Source: Rhizobiales bacterium Y(2018) | GTDB taxonomy: Bacteria > Pseudomonadota > Alphaproteobacteria > Rhizobiales > Aestuariivirgaceae | Direction of reading: 5' to 3' | NCBI GenBank assembly: GCA_005502925.1 | Contig: SCPD01000001.1 | Coordinates: 620,001-684,000, forward strand | Length of the DNA stretch: 64,000 bases | In this document: piece after piece, positions 19,205 to 27,826 of the stretch | Numbering within the stretch: position 1 is the stretch's first letter | Layout: each line of letters starts with the position of its first letter | Notes under the pieces: model-generated | Told to the model about the DNA's origin: nothing | The model's input: only the letters and a program-made list of their open reading frames with translations | Database searches by the model: none | Program-made: the position numbers and the translations under genes

Positions 19205-19651
19205 TCAGCTTCCGGGCTTGCTGCCCGGGACGCTGCGGAAGGACACGGCGAGACGGTTCCACAGATTGACCATGCCGATGGCAACGGTGAGCTTCGCCAC
19301 CTCCTCCTCGCTGAATTCCCGGCGCACCGCTTCCCACTCCTCATCGGGCACATGCGTATCGGACAGCCGCGTCACCGTCTCCGTCCAGGCCAGAGCGGCT
19401 CTCTCTTTCGGCGTGAAGCTCGCTGCCTCGCGCCAGGCAGCGAGGAGATAGAGCCGTTCCTCGCTTTCGCCGTCGGCGCGCGCCTCCTTGGTGTGCAAAT
19501 CGAGGCAATAGGCGCAGTTGTTGATCTGTGAGGCCCTGGCCTTGACCAGATGCAAAAGCTGCTGGTCGAGGCCCGCCGCGCGGATCTTCATCTCGAGATG
19601 GGTGGCCGCCTGCAATAGCTCCGGGCCGATGGTTTTCTGTGCCAGTCGCAT
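19205..19651 (-). CDS. Carboxymuconolactone decarboxylase/AhpD-like protein (ECF41 partner)
   Basis: The 148-residue protein has the alkylhydroperoxidase-core motif CAYCLDLH (C46, C49, H53). ECF41 sigma genes are typically linked to one of three partner types (carboxymuconolactone decarboxylase, oxidoreductase or epimerase), and this is the first type. The start at 19651 follows GGAAAGG. It precedes the sigma gene by 10 bp, so the two form one operon behind an ECF41-type promoter. The physiological substrate of this partner class is not known. Confidence 0.9.
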   Translation of the reverse strand: MRLAQKTIGPELLQAATHLEMKIRAAGLDQQLLHLVKARASQINNCAYCLDLHTKEARADGESEERLYLLAAWREAASFTPKERAALAWTETVTRLSDTHVPDEEWEAVRREFSEEEVAKLTVAIGMVNLWNRLAVSFRSVPGSKPGS

Positions 19652-19681
19652 GGGGATTTCCTTTCCGGTTATATCCCTCAA

Positions 19682-19708
19682 GACGAAACAGCACGGACCT
19701 TTGTGACA
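19682..19708 (-). promoter_or_regulatory. ECF41-type autoregulated promoter
   Basis: On the minus strand TGTCACA (plus 19702-19708) is followed after exactly 16 bases by CGTC (plus 19682-19685). This equals the published ECF41 consensus TGTCACA-N16-CGTC. It lies about 30 bp upstream of the start of the carboxymuconolactone-decarboxylase-like gene. Confidence 0.85.
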
Positions 19709-19725
19709 CGGCCCAGCATCTTTCT

Positions 19726-20838
19726 CTAAAGCTCCGTCACCACCCCACCCGTCATCGGCTCCGGCGCCCCGGTGGTGCCCGGAAAGGTGATCGGCAGCTC
19801 GCGCAGGCAGCGCACCGCCAGATAGGCCCAGGCCTCGGCCTCCATGGAGTCGCCATTGAAGCCCGCCGCCTCGGCCGGGACGATCGCTTCCGGACCGAGC
19901 TTCAAAGCGACGCGGAGCGCCGCCATCAGAGCCGGGTTCTTGCGTCCGCCGCCGCAGATCACCCAAAGCTTGGGATCTTCGGGAAACCAGTTACGCGACA
20001 GGGCCACGGCGCCCGCAGTGACGGCCGTCAGCGTCGCCGCGCCATCGGCGGGACTGAGACCAGAAAGATCGAGCGACGCGAAGCTGTCGCGGTCGAGCGA
20101 TTTGGGCGCCGGTTCCTCGAAGAAGGAATCGCCCAAGAACTGCGCCACCACCGACGGCTGCACGTGGCCCGAAAAAGCGAGCCTGCCGTCGATATCGACC
20201 GGCCGCCCAGTGGTCTTGAGCGCCCAATCATCGATGAGCGCATTGCCGGGACCGGTGTCGAAAGCGATGAGCTCTCCATTGGCACCGATCCAGGTGACAT
20301 TGCTGACGCCGCCGATATTGAGGAAAGCGAGCGGCAGCACTTCGAGGCTTGCCGACAAAGCGCGGTGATAGACCGGCACCAGGGGCGCCCCCTGGCCACC
20401 AGCGGCGATGTCGTCGGCGCGCATGTCATAGACCACGCGGCTGTTGAGCCGGCGCGCCAGCAGTGGTCCGTCACCCAATTGCACGGTCAGGCGGCGCTCG
20501 GGGCGGTGCAGGACCGTCTGACCATGAAAGCCGATTACGTCGATATCCTTGAGGGTTAGGCCCAGATCCTGGCAAAAGGATTCAACTGCCAGCGCATGCC
20601 ATTCGGTCAGCGACCATTCGACCTGGCCCAGGCTTTTCGGCCGCTCGCGCCGCTCCTTCAGGCCGAGCGCGTCCTTCAGCGCCTCCTTCAGCATCGCGCG
20701 CTGCTCGGGAACGTAAGTATAGGTACGTGACGGGCCCCGCTTCACCGTTTCCTCGCCATCGGTGGTGATCAAGGCGATATCGATGCCGTCGAGGGAGGTC
20801 CCCGACATCAGCCCTATGGCCGTGTAGAGTTTTGACAC
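19726..20838 (-). CDS. anmK: Anhydro-N-acetylmuramic acid kinase
   Basis: The product of about 370 residues carries the AnmK signature GLMSGTSLDGIDIALI at its N terminus and further motifs IGFHGQTVLHRP, FLNIGGVSNVTW, DTGPGNALIDDW and WVICGGGRKNP. The enzyme phosphorylates 1,6-anhydro-MurNAc during cell-wall recycling. The best start is the GTG at 20838 (VSKLYTAIGLM); a longer reading would run into tyrS, which is divergent. The divergent pair anmK-tyrS is a familiar rhizobial arrangement. Confidence 0.92.
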   Translation of the reverse strand: MSKLYTAIGLMSGTSLDGIDIALITTDGEETVKRGPSRTYTYVPEQRAMLKEALKDALGLKERRERPKSLGQVEWSLTEWHALAVESFCQDLGLTLKDIDVIGFHGQTVLHRPERRLTVQLGDGPLLARRLNSRVVYDMRADDIAAGGQGAPLVPVYHRALSASLEVLPLAFLNIGGVSNVTWIGANGELIAFDTGPGNALIDDWALKTTGRPVDIDGRLAFSGHVQPSVVAQFLGDSFFEEPAPKSLDRDSFASLDLSGLSPADGAATLTAVTAGAVALSRNWFPEDPKLWVICGGGRKNPALMAALRVALKLGPEAIVPAEAAGFNGDSMEAEAWAYLAVRCLRELPITFPGTTGAPEPMTGGVVTEL

Positions 20839-20886
20839 ACGCTTATCCCGTGGTAAGAGCCCGTTTCCGTTATATTTAGGCCAGTT

Positions 20887-22140
20887 ATGAGCAAGTTCTC
20901 GTCCGAATTCCTTAACACTCTTTCCACCCGTGGATACATCCATCAGGGATCCGATTTCGACGGGCTCGACCAGCTCGCGGCGAAGAAAGAGGTCAATACC
21001 TATATCGGCTTCGACTGCACCGCGCGCTCACTTCATGTGGGCTCGCTGGTCCAGATCATGCTGCTCTACTGGGCCCAGCAGACCGGCCAGAAGACCATCG
21101 CCCTGATGGGCGGCGGCACCACCCGCGTCGGCGATCCGACCGGGCGCGATGAAGGCCGCAAGCTCCTCACCATCGAGGAGATCGAGGACAACAAGCGCGG
21201 CATCCAGAGCGTCTTCGCCAAATTCCTGAAATTCGGCGATGGGCCGAAGGACGCCATCATGGTCGACAATGCCGAATGGCTGACCCGGCTCAACTATATC
21301 GACATGCTGCGCGATATCGGCCGGCACTTCTCGATCAACCGCATGCTGACCATGGATTCGGTAAAACTCCGGCTCGAGCGCGAGCACGAAATGTCGTTCA
21401 TCGAATTCAACTACATGATCCTGCAGGCCTATGACTTCACCGAGCTGGCCCGGCGCTACGGCACCAATCTGCAAATGGGCGGCTCCGATCAGTGGGGCAA
21501 TATCGTCACCGGCGTCGATCTCGGAAGGCGCATGGGCACGCATCAGCTCTACGCGCTGACGACGCCGCTGATCACGCTCGCGTCCGGCGCCAAGATGGGC
21601 AAGACGGCCTCGGGCGCCGTGTGGCTCAATGCCGACATGCGCTCGCCTTACGAATACTGGCAGTTCTGGCGCAATACCGAGGACGCCGACGTGGCGCGTT
21701 TCCTCAAGCTCTTCACCGTCCTGCCCCTGGCTGAGATCGAGCGCCTCGCGGCGCTGGGCGGCGCCGAGATCAACGAGGCCAAGAAGACACTGGCGACCGA
21801 GGCGACAACCCTGCTCCATGGCAAGGAAGCCGCCCTCGAAGCGGCCGAGACAGCGCGCCGTACCTTCGAGGAAGGCCAGGCCGCCGAAGGCCTGCCCTCG
21901 ATCGATGTGCCGGGCGCGGAATTCCGCCCCGGACTCGGTATCCTGAAGGCGCTGGTCCTGGCCGGGCTCGCCTCATCCAATGGCGATGCGCGCCGGCAGA
22001 TCCAGGGCGGCGCCATCAAGGTAAACGATGCCCCGGTCGCCGACGACAAGCTGCAGCTCACCGAGGCCTCCTTCACTTCAGATGGCGTCATCAAGCTGTC
22101 GATGGGCCGCAAGAAGCACGTGCTGCTGAAGGCGACTTGA
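20887..22140 (+). CDS. tyrS: Tyrosyl-tRNA synthetase
   Basis: The 417-residue class Ic enzyme has the HIGH-type motif [14 protein letters not shown], and the KMSKS-type motif as [10 protein letters not shown]-terminal S4 RNA-binding domain is visible ([19 protein letters not shown]). It charges tRNA-Tyr. The ATG at 20887 is 48 bp from the divergent anmK start, and a terminator follows the stop. Confidence 0.96.
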   Translation: MSKFSSEFLNTLSTRGYIHQGSDFDGLDQLAAKKEVNTYIGFDCTARSLHVGSLVQIMLLYWAQQTGQKTIALMGGGTTRVGDPTGRDEGRKLLTIEEIEDNKRGIQSVFAKFLKFGDGPKDAIMVDNAEWLTRLNYIDMLRDIGRHFSINRMLTMDSVKLRLEREHEMSFIEFNYMILQAYDFTELARRYGTNLQMGGSDQWGNIVTGVDLGRRMGTHQLYALTTPLITLASGAKMGKTASGAVWLNADMRSPYEYWQFWRNTEDADVARFLKLFTVLPLAEIERLAALGGAEINEAKKTLATEATTLLHGKEAALEAAETARRTFEEGQAAEGLPSIDVPGAEFRPGLGILKALVLAGLASSNGDARRQIQGGAIKVNDAPVADDKLQLTEASFTSDGVIKLSMGRKKHVLLKAT

Positions 22141-22171
22141 CGGGATTGCATTCGCGGACGGAAGGGTAGGA

Positions 22172-22210
22172 AAAATCGCGGGCGGGAACATCCCCTGTTT
22201 TCGCGATTTT
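22172..22210 (+). terminator. Terminator of tyrS
   Basis: AAAATCGCG at 22172 pairs with CGCGATTTT at 22202, around a 21-base loop that contains a smaller GGG/CCC stem. The right arm ends in TTTT. It begins about 32 bp after the tyrS stop and could also end minus-strand transcripts. Confidence 0.65.
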
Positions 22211-22220
22211 CTCGGAAAGG

Positions 22221-22294
22221 CCTGTTAATCCTCTGTTATTCCCCTGATAATCCGCTGCAAACTCCGCTGATAATCCGCTGTAAAAATTCCCCTG
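22221..22294. repeat. Short 11-bp tandem repeat array
   Basis: Read on the minus strand, the unit CAGCGGATTAT (11 bp) recurs about five times with small changes: CAGCGGAGTTTG, CAGCGGATTAT, CAGGGGAATAA, CAGAGGATTAA, then CAGG. It lies between the tyrS terminator and the end of the GST gene. The period is close to one DNA helical turn. It was not assigned to coding sequence. Confidence 0.7.
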
Positions 22295-22300
22295 CTCCGG

Positions 22301-22927
22301 TCAGGTCGGCGGGATGAAAGCCTGAGCGATTTCCCGGAAAACCGGCAAGGCTTCGAGCCGCGCCGCATGGTCCGTGAGGGCGCGGTAGTTTTCCATGCGC
22401 GCCAGCCCCGGATGCGCCTCGTTGAGGAAACGTAGCGCCACGGCGACGGCGATGTCGGCATGGCCGATGCGATCGCCGAACCAATAATCCGTCGCGCGCG
22501 CCGCCCGGTCGGCCTCGAGCTCGGCGAGAACGCCGAGGATCTGGCCGCGGCAACGTTCGACCCAGACGGGTGAAGCCGCCTTGTGCAGGCGCATCTCGTA
22601 GAAGAGGCTGACGCCCTTGTCCGCCATGCCGGTCGCGAGGGCCGCGACCTTCAAAGCGCGATGACGCGCAGGCTCGCGGCGCGGAAACAAAGCGCGATCC
22701 TCCGGCACCAGACTGTCGAGATAATCGAGGATGAGATGGCTCTCGATGAGCACGGTGCCGTCGTCGAGCACGAAGGCCGGGGCGCGGGTCAATGGATTGT
22801 ACGGCCTGATCTTGTCGGCGTCGGCGAAGATCGACCACGGCTGATGCTCGAATGTTATCCCGTAGAGCGTCAGCGCGATGCCGACGCGGCGCACGAAGGG
22901 CGAGTCATATTGGCCGATGAGGATCAT
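22301..22927 (-). CDS. Glutathione S-transferase family protein
   Basis: The 208-residue protein has an N-terminal thioredoxin-like domain beginning MILIGQYDSPFVRRVGIAL, with the catalytic Ser/Tyr-type start and the cis-Pro region NPLTRAPAFVLDDGTVLIES. A helical C-terminal GST domain includes the N-capping region FGDRIGHADIAVAVALRF. It probably conjugates or reduces small electrophiles in the cytoplasm. The substrate cannot be inferred. It starts 10 bp after the AsmA-like gene ends and may be its operon partner. Confidence 0.88.
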   Translation of the reverse strand: MILIGQYDSPFVRRVGIALTLYGITFEHQPWSIFADADKIRPYNPLTRAPAFVLDDGTVLIESHLILDYLDSLVPEDRALFPRREPARHRALKVAALATGMADKGVSLFYEMRLHKAASPVWVERCRGQILGVLAELEADRAARATDYWFGDRIGHADIAVAVALRFLNEAHPGLARMENYRALTDHAARLEALPVFREIAQAFIPPT

Positions 22928-22936
22928 GACCTTCGC

Positions 22937-25900
22937 TCAGTTGCTGCGCTCGCGCCGTTTGGGCGCCGGGCCGTTGCTGCCGCCATATTCGAAGAATTTG
23001 CGCAGGATGCCGGGGGCGATGGCCGAAACCGGATTCACCTGGAAGCGCGGCTTGGACATGGTGCCGCCCACCGCATAGGTAAGGCCGAAGATGCCCTCGC
23101 CTTTGCCGCCGGTGAGGATCTGGCCGAGGATCGGAATCTCGCCGATCGCCGAATTCAGCGCATAGGCCGGAATGATCGTGCCGTCGATGTCGATGGCGCC
23201 GTCGGTCTTGCGGATGAGGCCCTGCGCGGTGGCGCCGAGCTCGGGTCCCTTGACGAGCGTATCGCCGATGCGGATGAAACGCGCGTCGCTGGTGAAGGGC
23301 AAGGTCAGGCGCGAGAACACGACACCACCCCGGCGTGGCCCCGCCTTTTTCGGCCTGCCCTTCTGATCGAGCTGTGCGAGTGCGGCCTCGTCGCGGACCT
23401 CGAAGTCGCGCAAGGTGAGGCGGCCGTTGCGCACCGTTGAATCGGCTCCCCCGCCGAGCCTGGCGACGAAGTCGATCTGGCCGCCGGCGACCTTGGAATA
23501 GAGATTGGCGGCGCGCAGCGCCGAGCCCGCGTCGCGCCCGCCAATGCGCAGGTCGCGCCCGCCGTCATCGGACGGCATGATGCGGATGGTGATGGGCTGG
23601 CCGCTGATGAACGTGCCGTTGAGTGTCGCGCGCTCGACATAGCCGTCGCGCATGACGACGCTGCCGGCGACGCCATTCACGACTTCGCCACGATGCGCAT
23701 AGACCTTGTCGATGAGCGCATCGACGATCAGCACGCCTTTGCTTTTCTGCTTGCCCGAGCCCTCATCGCCGGACGGTGCGGGACGGTTGGCGAAGAGCGA
23801 GCGGATCAAGGGGCGTGCATCGAAGCTCGTGCCGTTGATGGAGACATTCGTCGCTTCCTTGTCCAGCGAGACGACGACGCCGAAGCGGTTGTCCTCATTG
23901 AGCACGACGGTCGGGAACTTGGCTTCCGACATCTGGCCCGCGCCATTGATCGCGACCTGGCCCTTCATCAGGAAACCGTCGCCTTTGATGGTGAGGTTGT
24001 CGATGCGCCCGGCCTTGCCGTCGCCCGGCATATAATCGAAGCTCGCGGTGGTGCGCAGCGCCGGTGGACGCCACCAGTCGATGGCGGCGAGCCGTAAGGA
24101 CGCCTTGGAGAGATCGGCCTCGACCTTGATCTTGCCTACCTTGTCGCGGAAATCCTCAAGCGCCACCTTCACCTTGACCGGCCCGCTCACATAATCATTG
24201 ACCTTGGCGCCGATGGCGTCGCGCTGCTTGGCATCGAGTGTGGTTTCGATGACGGCGTTCTGCGGTCTTTCCGGGCCGCCATCGCGCCACCAGGTGATCT
24301 TGGCGGCGATGTCGTTGAGCTTGGCGGTGCCTTCCGCACGGATGGCGTTCTCGGTGATCTTGAGCTCGATCGTGCCGTCATTGAGATCGATGCCGTCGAA
24401 CGCGTCCTTGAGATCGGCGTTGCGCAGTTTCGCCGTGGCCGACACTTTCACATCGTCGCGATCGACGATCTGCTTGAGCGGCAGATAGAGGTCCATCGCC
24501 ACCTGGGCGTCGCCAGTCAGGTTGCGGGCATCGCCGCCACTCTTCGACACGAGATTCAACGGATCGAGATCGAGATATTCGATGAAGGTCGGCACCCCGC
24601 CCTGGCCCTCGAGATGAATCTGGGCCGGCGTCATCGGCGCCAGCAGCTGCGTCATCTTGAGCGTGCCCTTGCTCAGATCGACCTTCTTGCCGGATGGCGT
24701 GCGCACCACGCCCTTGTCGAGGCGCAGGGAGAAGGTGTCGCCGCCGAGCGTCGCCTCGCCATTGGCTTCGGCGATCGGCGGCAGGCCGCCGAAATAGGTC
24801 GTGGTGACACCGTCAAGCCCGAAGCGCGCGGCGATGGCGTCATTCGGGATAAATTTGTTCTTGAGGCCGTCGGCAAGCCCATCGACCGGCAGGTTGATGA
24901 CGAACTCACCCTCGGTGATGCGCCCGGCCAGGATATTGGTGTTGACCCATTTGCGCGTATTGGGCGCGATGATCGGCGGCCACAGGCGTTTCAGGATCGG
25001 CGCCGACACGTCGCGCATTCGCCCGGCGAGCTTGATGCCGACCGAACGCTCGCCGCCGGTGAAGCTGCCGCGCAGGCGCACCCCGGCCTTGCCCGCCATG
25101 ATCACCGCGTCCTCGACATCGAAACGCGCCTCGCGCACCGAGGCGACACCGACGAAATCCACCCTGTCGATGGCGATCTGGTCCTTGACGATGGAGTTGG
25201 GATCGAGGCTCAGATTGCGGGCGTTGATCTCGATCTTGAGCGCATCGAGGCGGCCGTCGGGCTGGCGCAGCGGCGTGAAGCGGCCGGCGATCTGGGCCGG
25301 CGTGCCGCCGATCAGCAAAGTGGAATCGCTGATCACGATGCCACCGGTCTTGGGATCGAAATCGAGCCTGATGAGCCCTTCATTCACCGCGATCGGCTCG
25401 GCGATGAAGCCCGGCAGTCCCACCTCGCCCGCAGCGGCCGTGAATTCAGCCGAGCCGTTGATGATTTTCGCCTCCTCGCTCACCTCCATCTCGACATGGC
25501 CGGAGAGCGGCAGCTTCACCTGGGCGAGCTTGGCGAGAGCGAAGATGTCGTCGGCGATATCAGCCGGTACGAGATCGGTGATGCGCGCCGACACCGCGAA
25601 GGACTTGCGCTCGCGGCGATAGCTGGCGGAGATCTCGGCGCGCCACGGCGTGCCGCCGGAGGCGATCCTGGCCTCGGAGAAGAAGGTGAACCCGTAGGGC
25701 ATACGCTTGAAGGCGAGACTCGCCTTGGGGATGTTCCAGCTCGTGCCGTTGACCTCATCGACCAGCTGGATGACCGCGTCGCTGATCAGGATCGCATCGA
25801 GGCTGGCCATGGCGGCGCTCGCCTCTTCCGAGCCGCTCAGGAAGTCGATCACCGTGCCGCCCTGCGTCTCGGGCGCCACCTGCTGCAGATTGGTTTCCTG

Positions 25901-26362
25901 GTTCGACTTGCCGGAAGCGTCCTTGGAACTCTCGCTGGCGCGATGCTCGTCAAAGCCGAGCTTGAAGCCGCCGCCGAGGGTGCGGCGGGCGACGATGCGC
26001 GGGCCGATCAGCTCGATCTGCTTGGGCACCACCGTGCCGCTCATGAGGTCGCTGCCGTCGACGCCGATGGCCGCCTTGGGCGCCCGCGCGATGACGGCTC
26101 CTTGTGGATCCACCAGCTCGACATTGCGCAGGCGGAAATGCGGCATGCCGGTATTGGCGTCGCGCTCGATCATCACGCCTTCGAGAGAGACCTTGAGCCC
26201 GCCGCCGAGACTGTCGTTGATCTCGGCCTGGATGCGGTCGCGCACGAAATCCAGCGACACCGGACCGTTCATCAGGCGAATGAAAAACACAGCGCCCGCG
26301 ACGACGACGATCGCCACGAGACCTAAGAGCACCAGCGCCGTCGTTTTCAAAAATCGCCGCAA
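22937..26362 (-). CDS. Very large AsmA/YhdP-like protein (DUF3971 and AsmA C-terminal domains)
   Basis: The 1141-residue protein starts with one membrane anchor (ALVLLGLVAIVVVAGAVFF, residues 9-27), followed by a long, beta-rich periplasmic region of repeating AsmA-type segments. The C-terminal part (VAGGQIDFVARLGG ... PILGQILTGGKGEGIFGLTY ... VNPVSAIAPGILRKFFEYG) is the typical AsmA-like end. Large AsmA-like proteins such as YhdP and TamB are thought to form grooves carrying phospholipid to the outer membrane. A composite repeat lies in its upstream region. The exact subfamily is assigned by eye. Confidence 0.88.
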   Translation of the reverse strand: MRRFLKTTALVLLGLVAIVVVAGAVFFIRLMNGPVSLDFVRDRIQAEINDSLGGGLKVSLEGVMIERDANTGMPHFRLRNVELVDPQGAVIARAPKAAIGVDGSDLMSGTVVPKQIELIGPRIVARRTLGGGFKLGFDEHRASESSKDASGKSNQETNLQQVAPETQGGTVIDFLSGSEEASAAMASLDAILISDAVIQLVDEVNGTSWNIPKASLAFKRMPYGFTFFSEARIASGGTPWRAEISASYRRERKSFAVSARITDLVPADIADDIFALAKLAQVKLPLSGHVEMEVSEEAKIINGSAEFTAAAGEVGLPGFIAEPIAVNEGLIRLDFDPKTGGIVISDSTLLIGGTPAQIAGRFTPLRQPDGRLDALKIEINARNLSLDPNSIVKDQIAIDRVDFVGVASVREARFDVEDAVIMAGKAGVRLRGSFTGGERSVGIKLAGRMRDVSAPILKRLWPPIIAPNTRKWVNTNILAGRITEGEFVINLPVDGLADGLKNKFIPNDAIAARFGLDGVTTTYFGGLPPIAEANGEATLGGDTFSLRLDKGVVRTPSGKKVDLSKGTLKMTQLLAPMTPAQIHLEGQGGVPTFIEYLDLDPLNLVSKSGGDARNLTGDAQVAMDLYLPLKQIVDRDDVKVSATAKLRNADLKDAFDGIDLNDGTIELKITENAIRAEGTAKLNDIAAKITWWRDGGPERPQNAVIETTLDAKQRDAIGAKVNDYVSGPVKVKVALEDFRDKVGKIKVEADLSKASLRLAAIDWWRPPALRTTASFDYMPGDGKAGRIDNLTIKGDGFLMKGQVAINGAGQMSEAKFPTVVLNEDNRFGVVVSLDKEATNVSINGTSFDARPLIRSLFANRPAPSGDEGSGKQKSKGVLIVDALIDKVYAHRGEVVNGVAGSVVMRDGYVERATLNGTFISGQPITIRIMPSDDGGRDLRIGGRDAGSALRAANLYSKVAGGQIDFVARLGGGADSTVRNGRLTLRDFEVRDEAALAQLDQKGRPKKAGPRRGGVVFSRLTLPFTSDARFIRIGDTLVKGPELGATAQGLIRKTDGAIDIDGTIIPAYALNSAIGEIPILGQILTGGKGEGIFGLTYAVGGTMSKPRFQVNPVSAIAPGILRKFFEYGGSNGPAPKRRERSN

Positions 26363-26625
26363 AGCCTGAGCAGCCCCGTCCGAAGATGTCGTCTATTCAC
26401 CGCCACGCGCCGGCGGACCGGGCCGCCGTACCACCGTCCGTCCCAGCAAACCTTCCGACTCAAGGGCCCGCAAAGTACCGGAAACACTTGTAAATAACAG
26501 CGAGATAAGCCCATCAATGACGGCCAAACAATGGCAGCCGCCATACTGGCAGCCACCCTTTGCCTATTGTCGCCCCACAAGCGTGCAGTTTCGAGGATTC
26601 TCTCGATAAATCAAGGTTCCCTTTC
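26363..26625. other. Upstream region of the AsmA-like gene, no gene seen
   Basis: The 263 bp hold no supported gene. They presumably include the promoter of the AsmA-like gene; no clear -35/-10 pair could be chosen. The rest of the gap up to 26750 is a composite palindromic repeat. Confidence 0.5.
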
Positions 26626-26739
26626 TAGCGCGTGATCAGCAAAACTGGACGCCGGTTTTCCGTCCGATCACGCGCTAAACTTAAGATTCCGATCACGTTC
26701 ATCACTTCAGGTCGAACCGACCTGAAGTGATCGTGATCT
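26626..26739 (+). repeat. RIME-like composite palindromic repeat, copy 1
   Basis: Palindrome A (26626-26677) has arms AGCGCGTGATC and GATCACGCGCT. Palindrome B (26686-26739) has an outer GATCACG/CGTGATC pair and an inner 14-bp stem with left arm ATCACTTCAGGTCG. The same A-then-B unit occurs at 36124 and, inverted, at 36287 and 56969. Size and two-palindrome form match RIME/Bru-RS elements. Confidence 0.85.
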
Positions 26740-26750
26740 GAGGGGATCGG

Positions 26751-27764
26751 TCAGGCGGGCGTCAGTCCGAGACTGTGGCGGATGCGGTCCTGAAAATAGG
26801 CGACCCCCGCCTCATGACGCGGCGACAAGGGCCCCGGCGTATACGCGCCCGAGGCGTAGTTTTTGTGGGTCTCGAGGCAGATCTCGAAATCCTCGCGCAC
26901 GATGTCGAGATTGCGGGCGACCAGGTCGTCACGCTCCTTGGCCTTGGCCTCGGACGTGTCGGCAAAATAGAAATTGTAGATGAGTTCGGTCTGGTTCGGC
27001 CCCAAGGGATTGATCCGCGAGGTGTTCATGCCGCCGTCAAACAAGGACAAGGTCCAATTCGGCCACATCCACAGCCATTTGCCGCGATAGAACAGGCCGT
27101 CGCGCGGCGGCGCCGTCATGCGGATCAAGCCGTCATGGGCAGTGGTCTTGAACTGCTCGAAATCGATGGCCGCGAAGAACTGCGGGTGGATGCCCGGTAT
27201 GTGATACCCCTCGACGAAATTGTCGGTGTAGATCTTCCAGTTGGCGTCGAAGACCATGCGCTCGGTGCGCATCGGTGTGTAGCTTTCGACCGGCTCGCCG
27301 GCGATCTCGTTCATCAGATCGCCGAGCTGCTGCTCGAGCGTCAGCGACGGCGCGATGGCGATGAACAGAAGCCCGCGCCATTCGGCGACCGGAATTTCGG
27401 CGAGTCGCCAGTCCTCCAGCTTGAAGTCCGGGTCCTCGCCGAACCAGGGCACGTTCATCAGCCGACCGTCATCGGCCCAGACCCATTGGTGATAGGGACA
27501 GCGGATGGTCGGGCAGCGGCCGTTGCCCTCTTCGAGAAGGCGGGCGCCCCGGTGGCGGCAAAGATTGCGGAAGCCGCGCAGCTTGCCGTCCCTGCCCCTG
27601 ATCGCGAAGACCTTATGGCCGGCAATCTCGACGGCGCAATATTCGCCGCGCTGGGCAACCTGCGAGACCGGTCCGAGCAGCTGCCAGGTCCTGGCGAAGA
27701 GCTCGGAGCGCTCACGGTCATAGATGGCCGGATCGATATAATAACGCGGATCGAGATTGAGCAT
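26751..27764 (-). CDS. Rieske-type aromatic ring-hydroxylating oxygenase, alpha-like subunit
   Basis: The 337-residue protein has a Rieske [2Fe-2S] site (C69-x-H71 and C89-x2-H92 in NLCRHRGAR and IRCPYHQWVW). A catalytic domain has the mononuclear-iron motif NFVEGYHIPGIHP. Such oxygenases need a reductase, yet none is encoded nearby. Relatives act on aromatics, carnitine, glycine betaine or other methylamines; the target cannot be decided here. It lies between copy 1 of the repeat and prfB and looks monocistronic. Confidence 0.88.
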   Translation of the reverse strand: MLNLDPRYYIDPAIYDRERSELFARTWQLLGPVSQVAQRGEYCAVEIAGHKVFAIRGRDGKLRGFRNLCRHRGARLLEEGNGRCPTIRCPYHQWVWADDGRLMNVPWFGEDPDFKLEDWRLAEIPVAEWRGLLFIAIAPSLTLEQQLGDLMNEIAGEPVESYTPMRTERMVFDANWKIYTDNFVEGYHIPGIHPQFFAAIDFEQFKTTAHDGLIRMTAPPRDGLFYRGKWLWMWPNWTLSLFDGGMNTSRINPLGPNQTELIYNFYFADTSEAKAKERDDLVARNLDIVREDFEICLETHKNYASGAYTPGPLSPRHEAGVAYFQDRIRHSLGLTPA

Positions 27765-27826
27765 GACACCTGCCGAAATGAGACAGGTGAGGCTATCGCA
27801 TCCCGGCGCCCGATCTCAAGCCCGGA

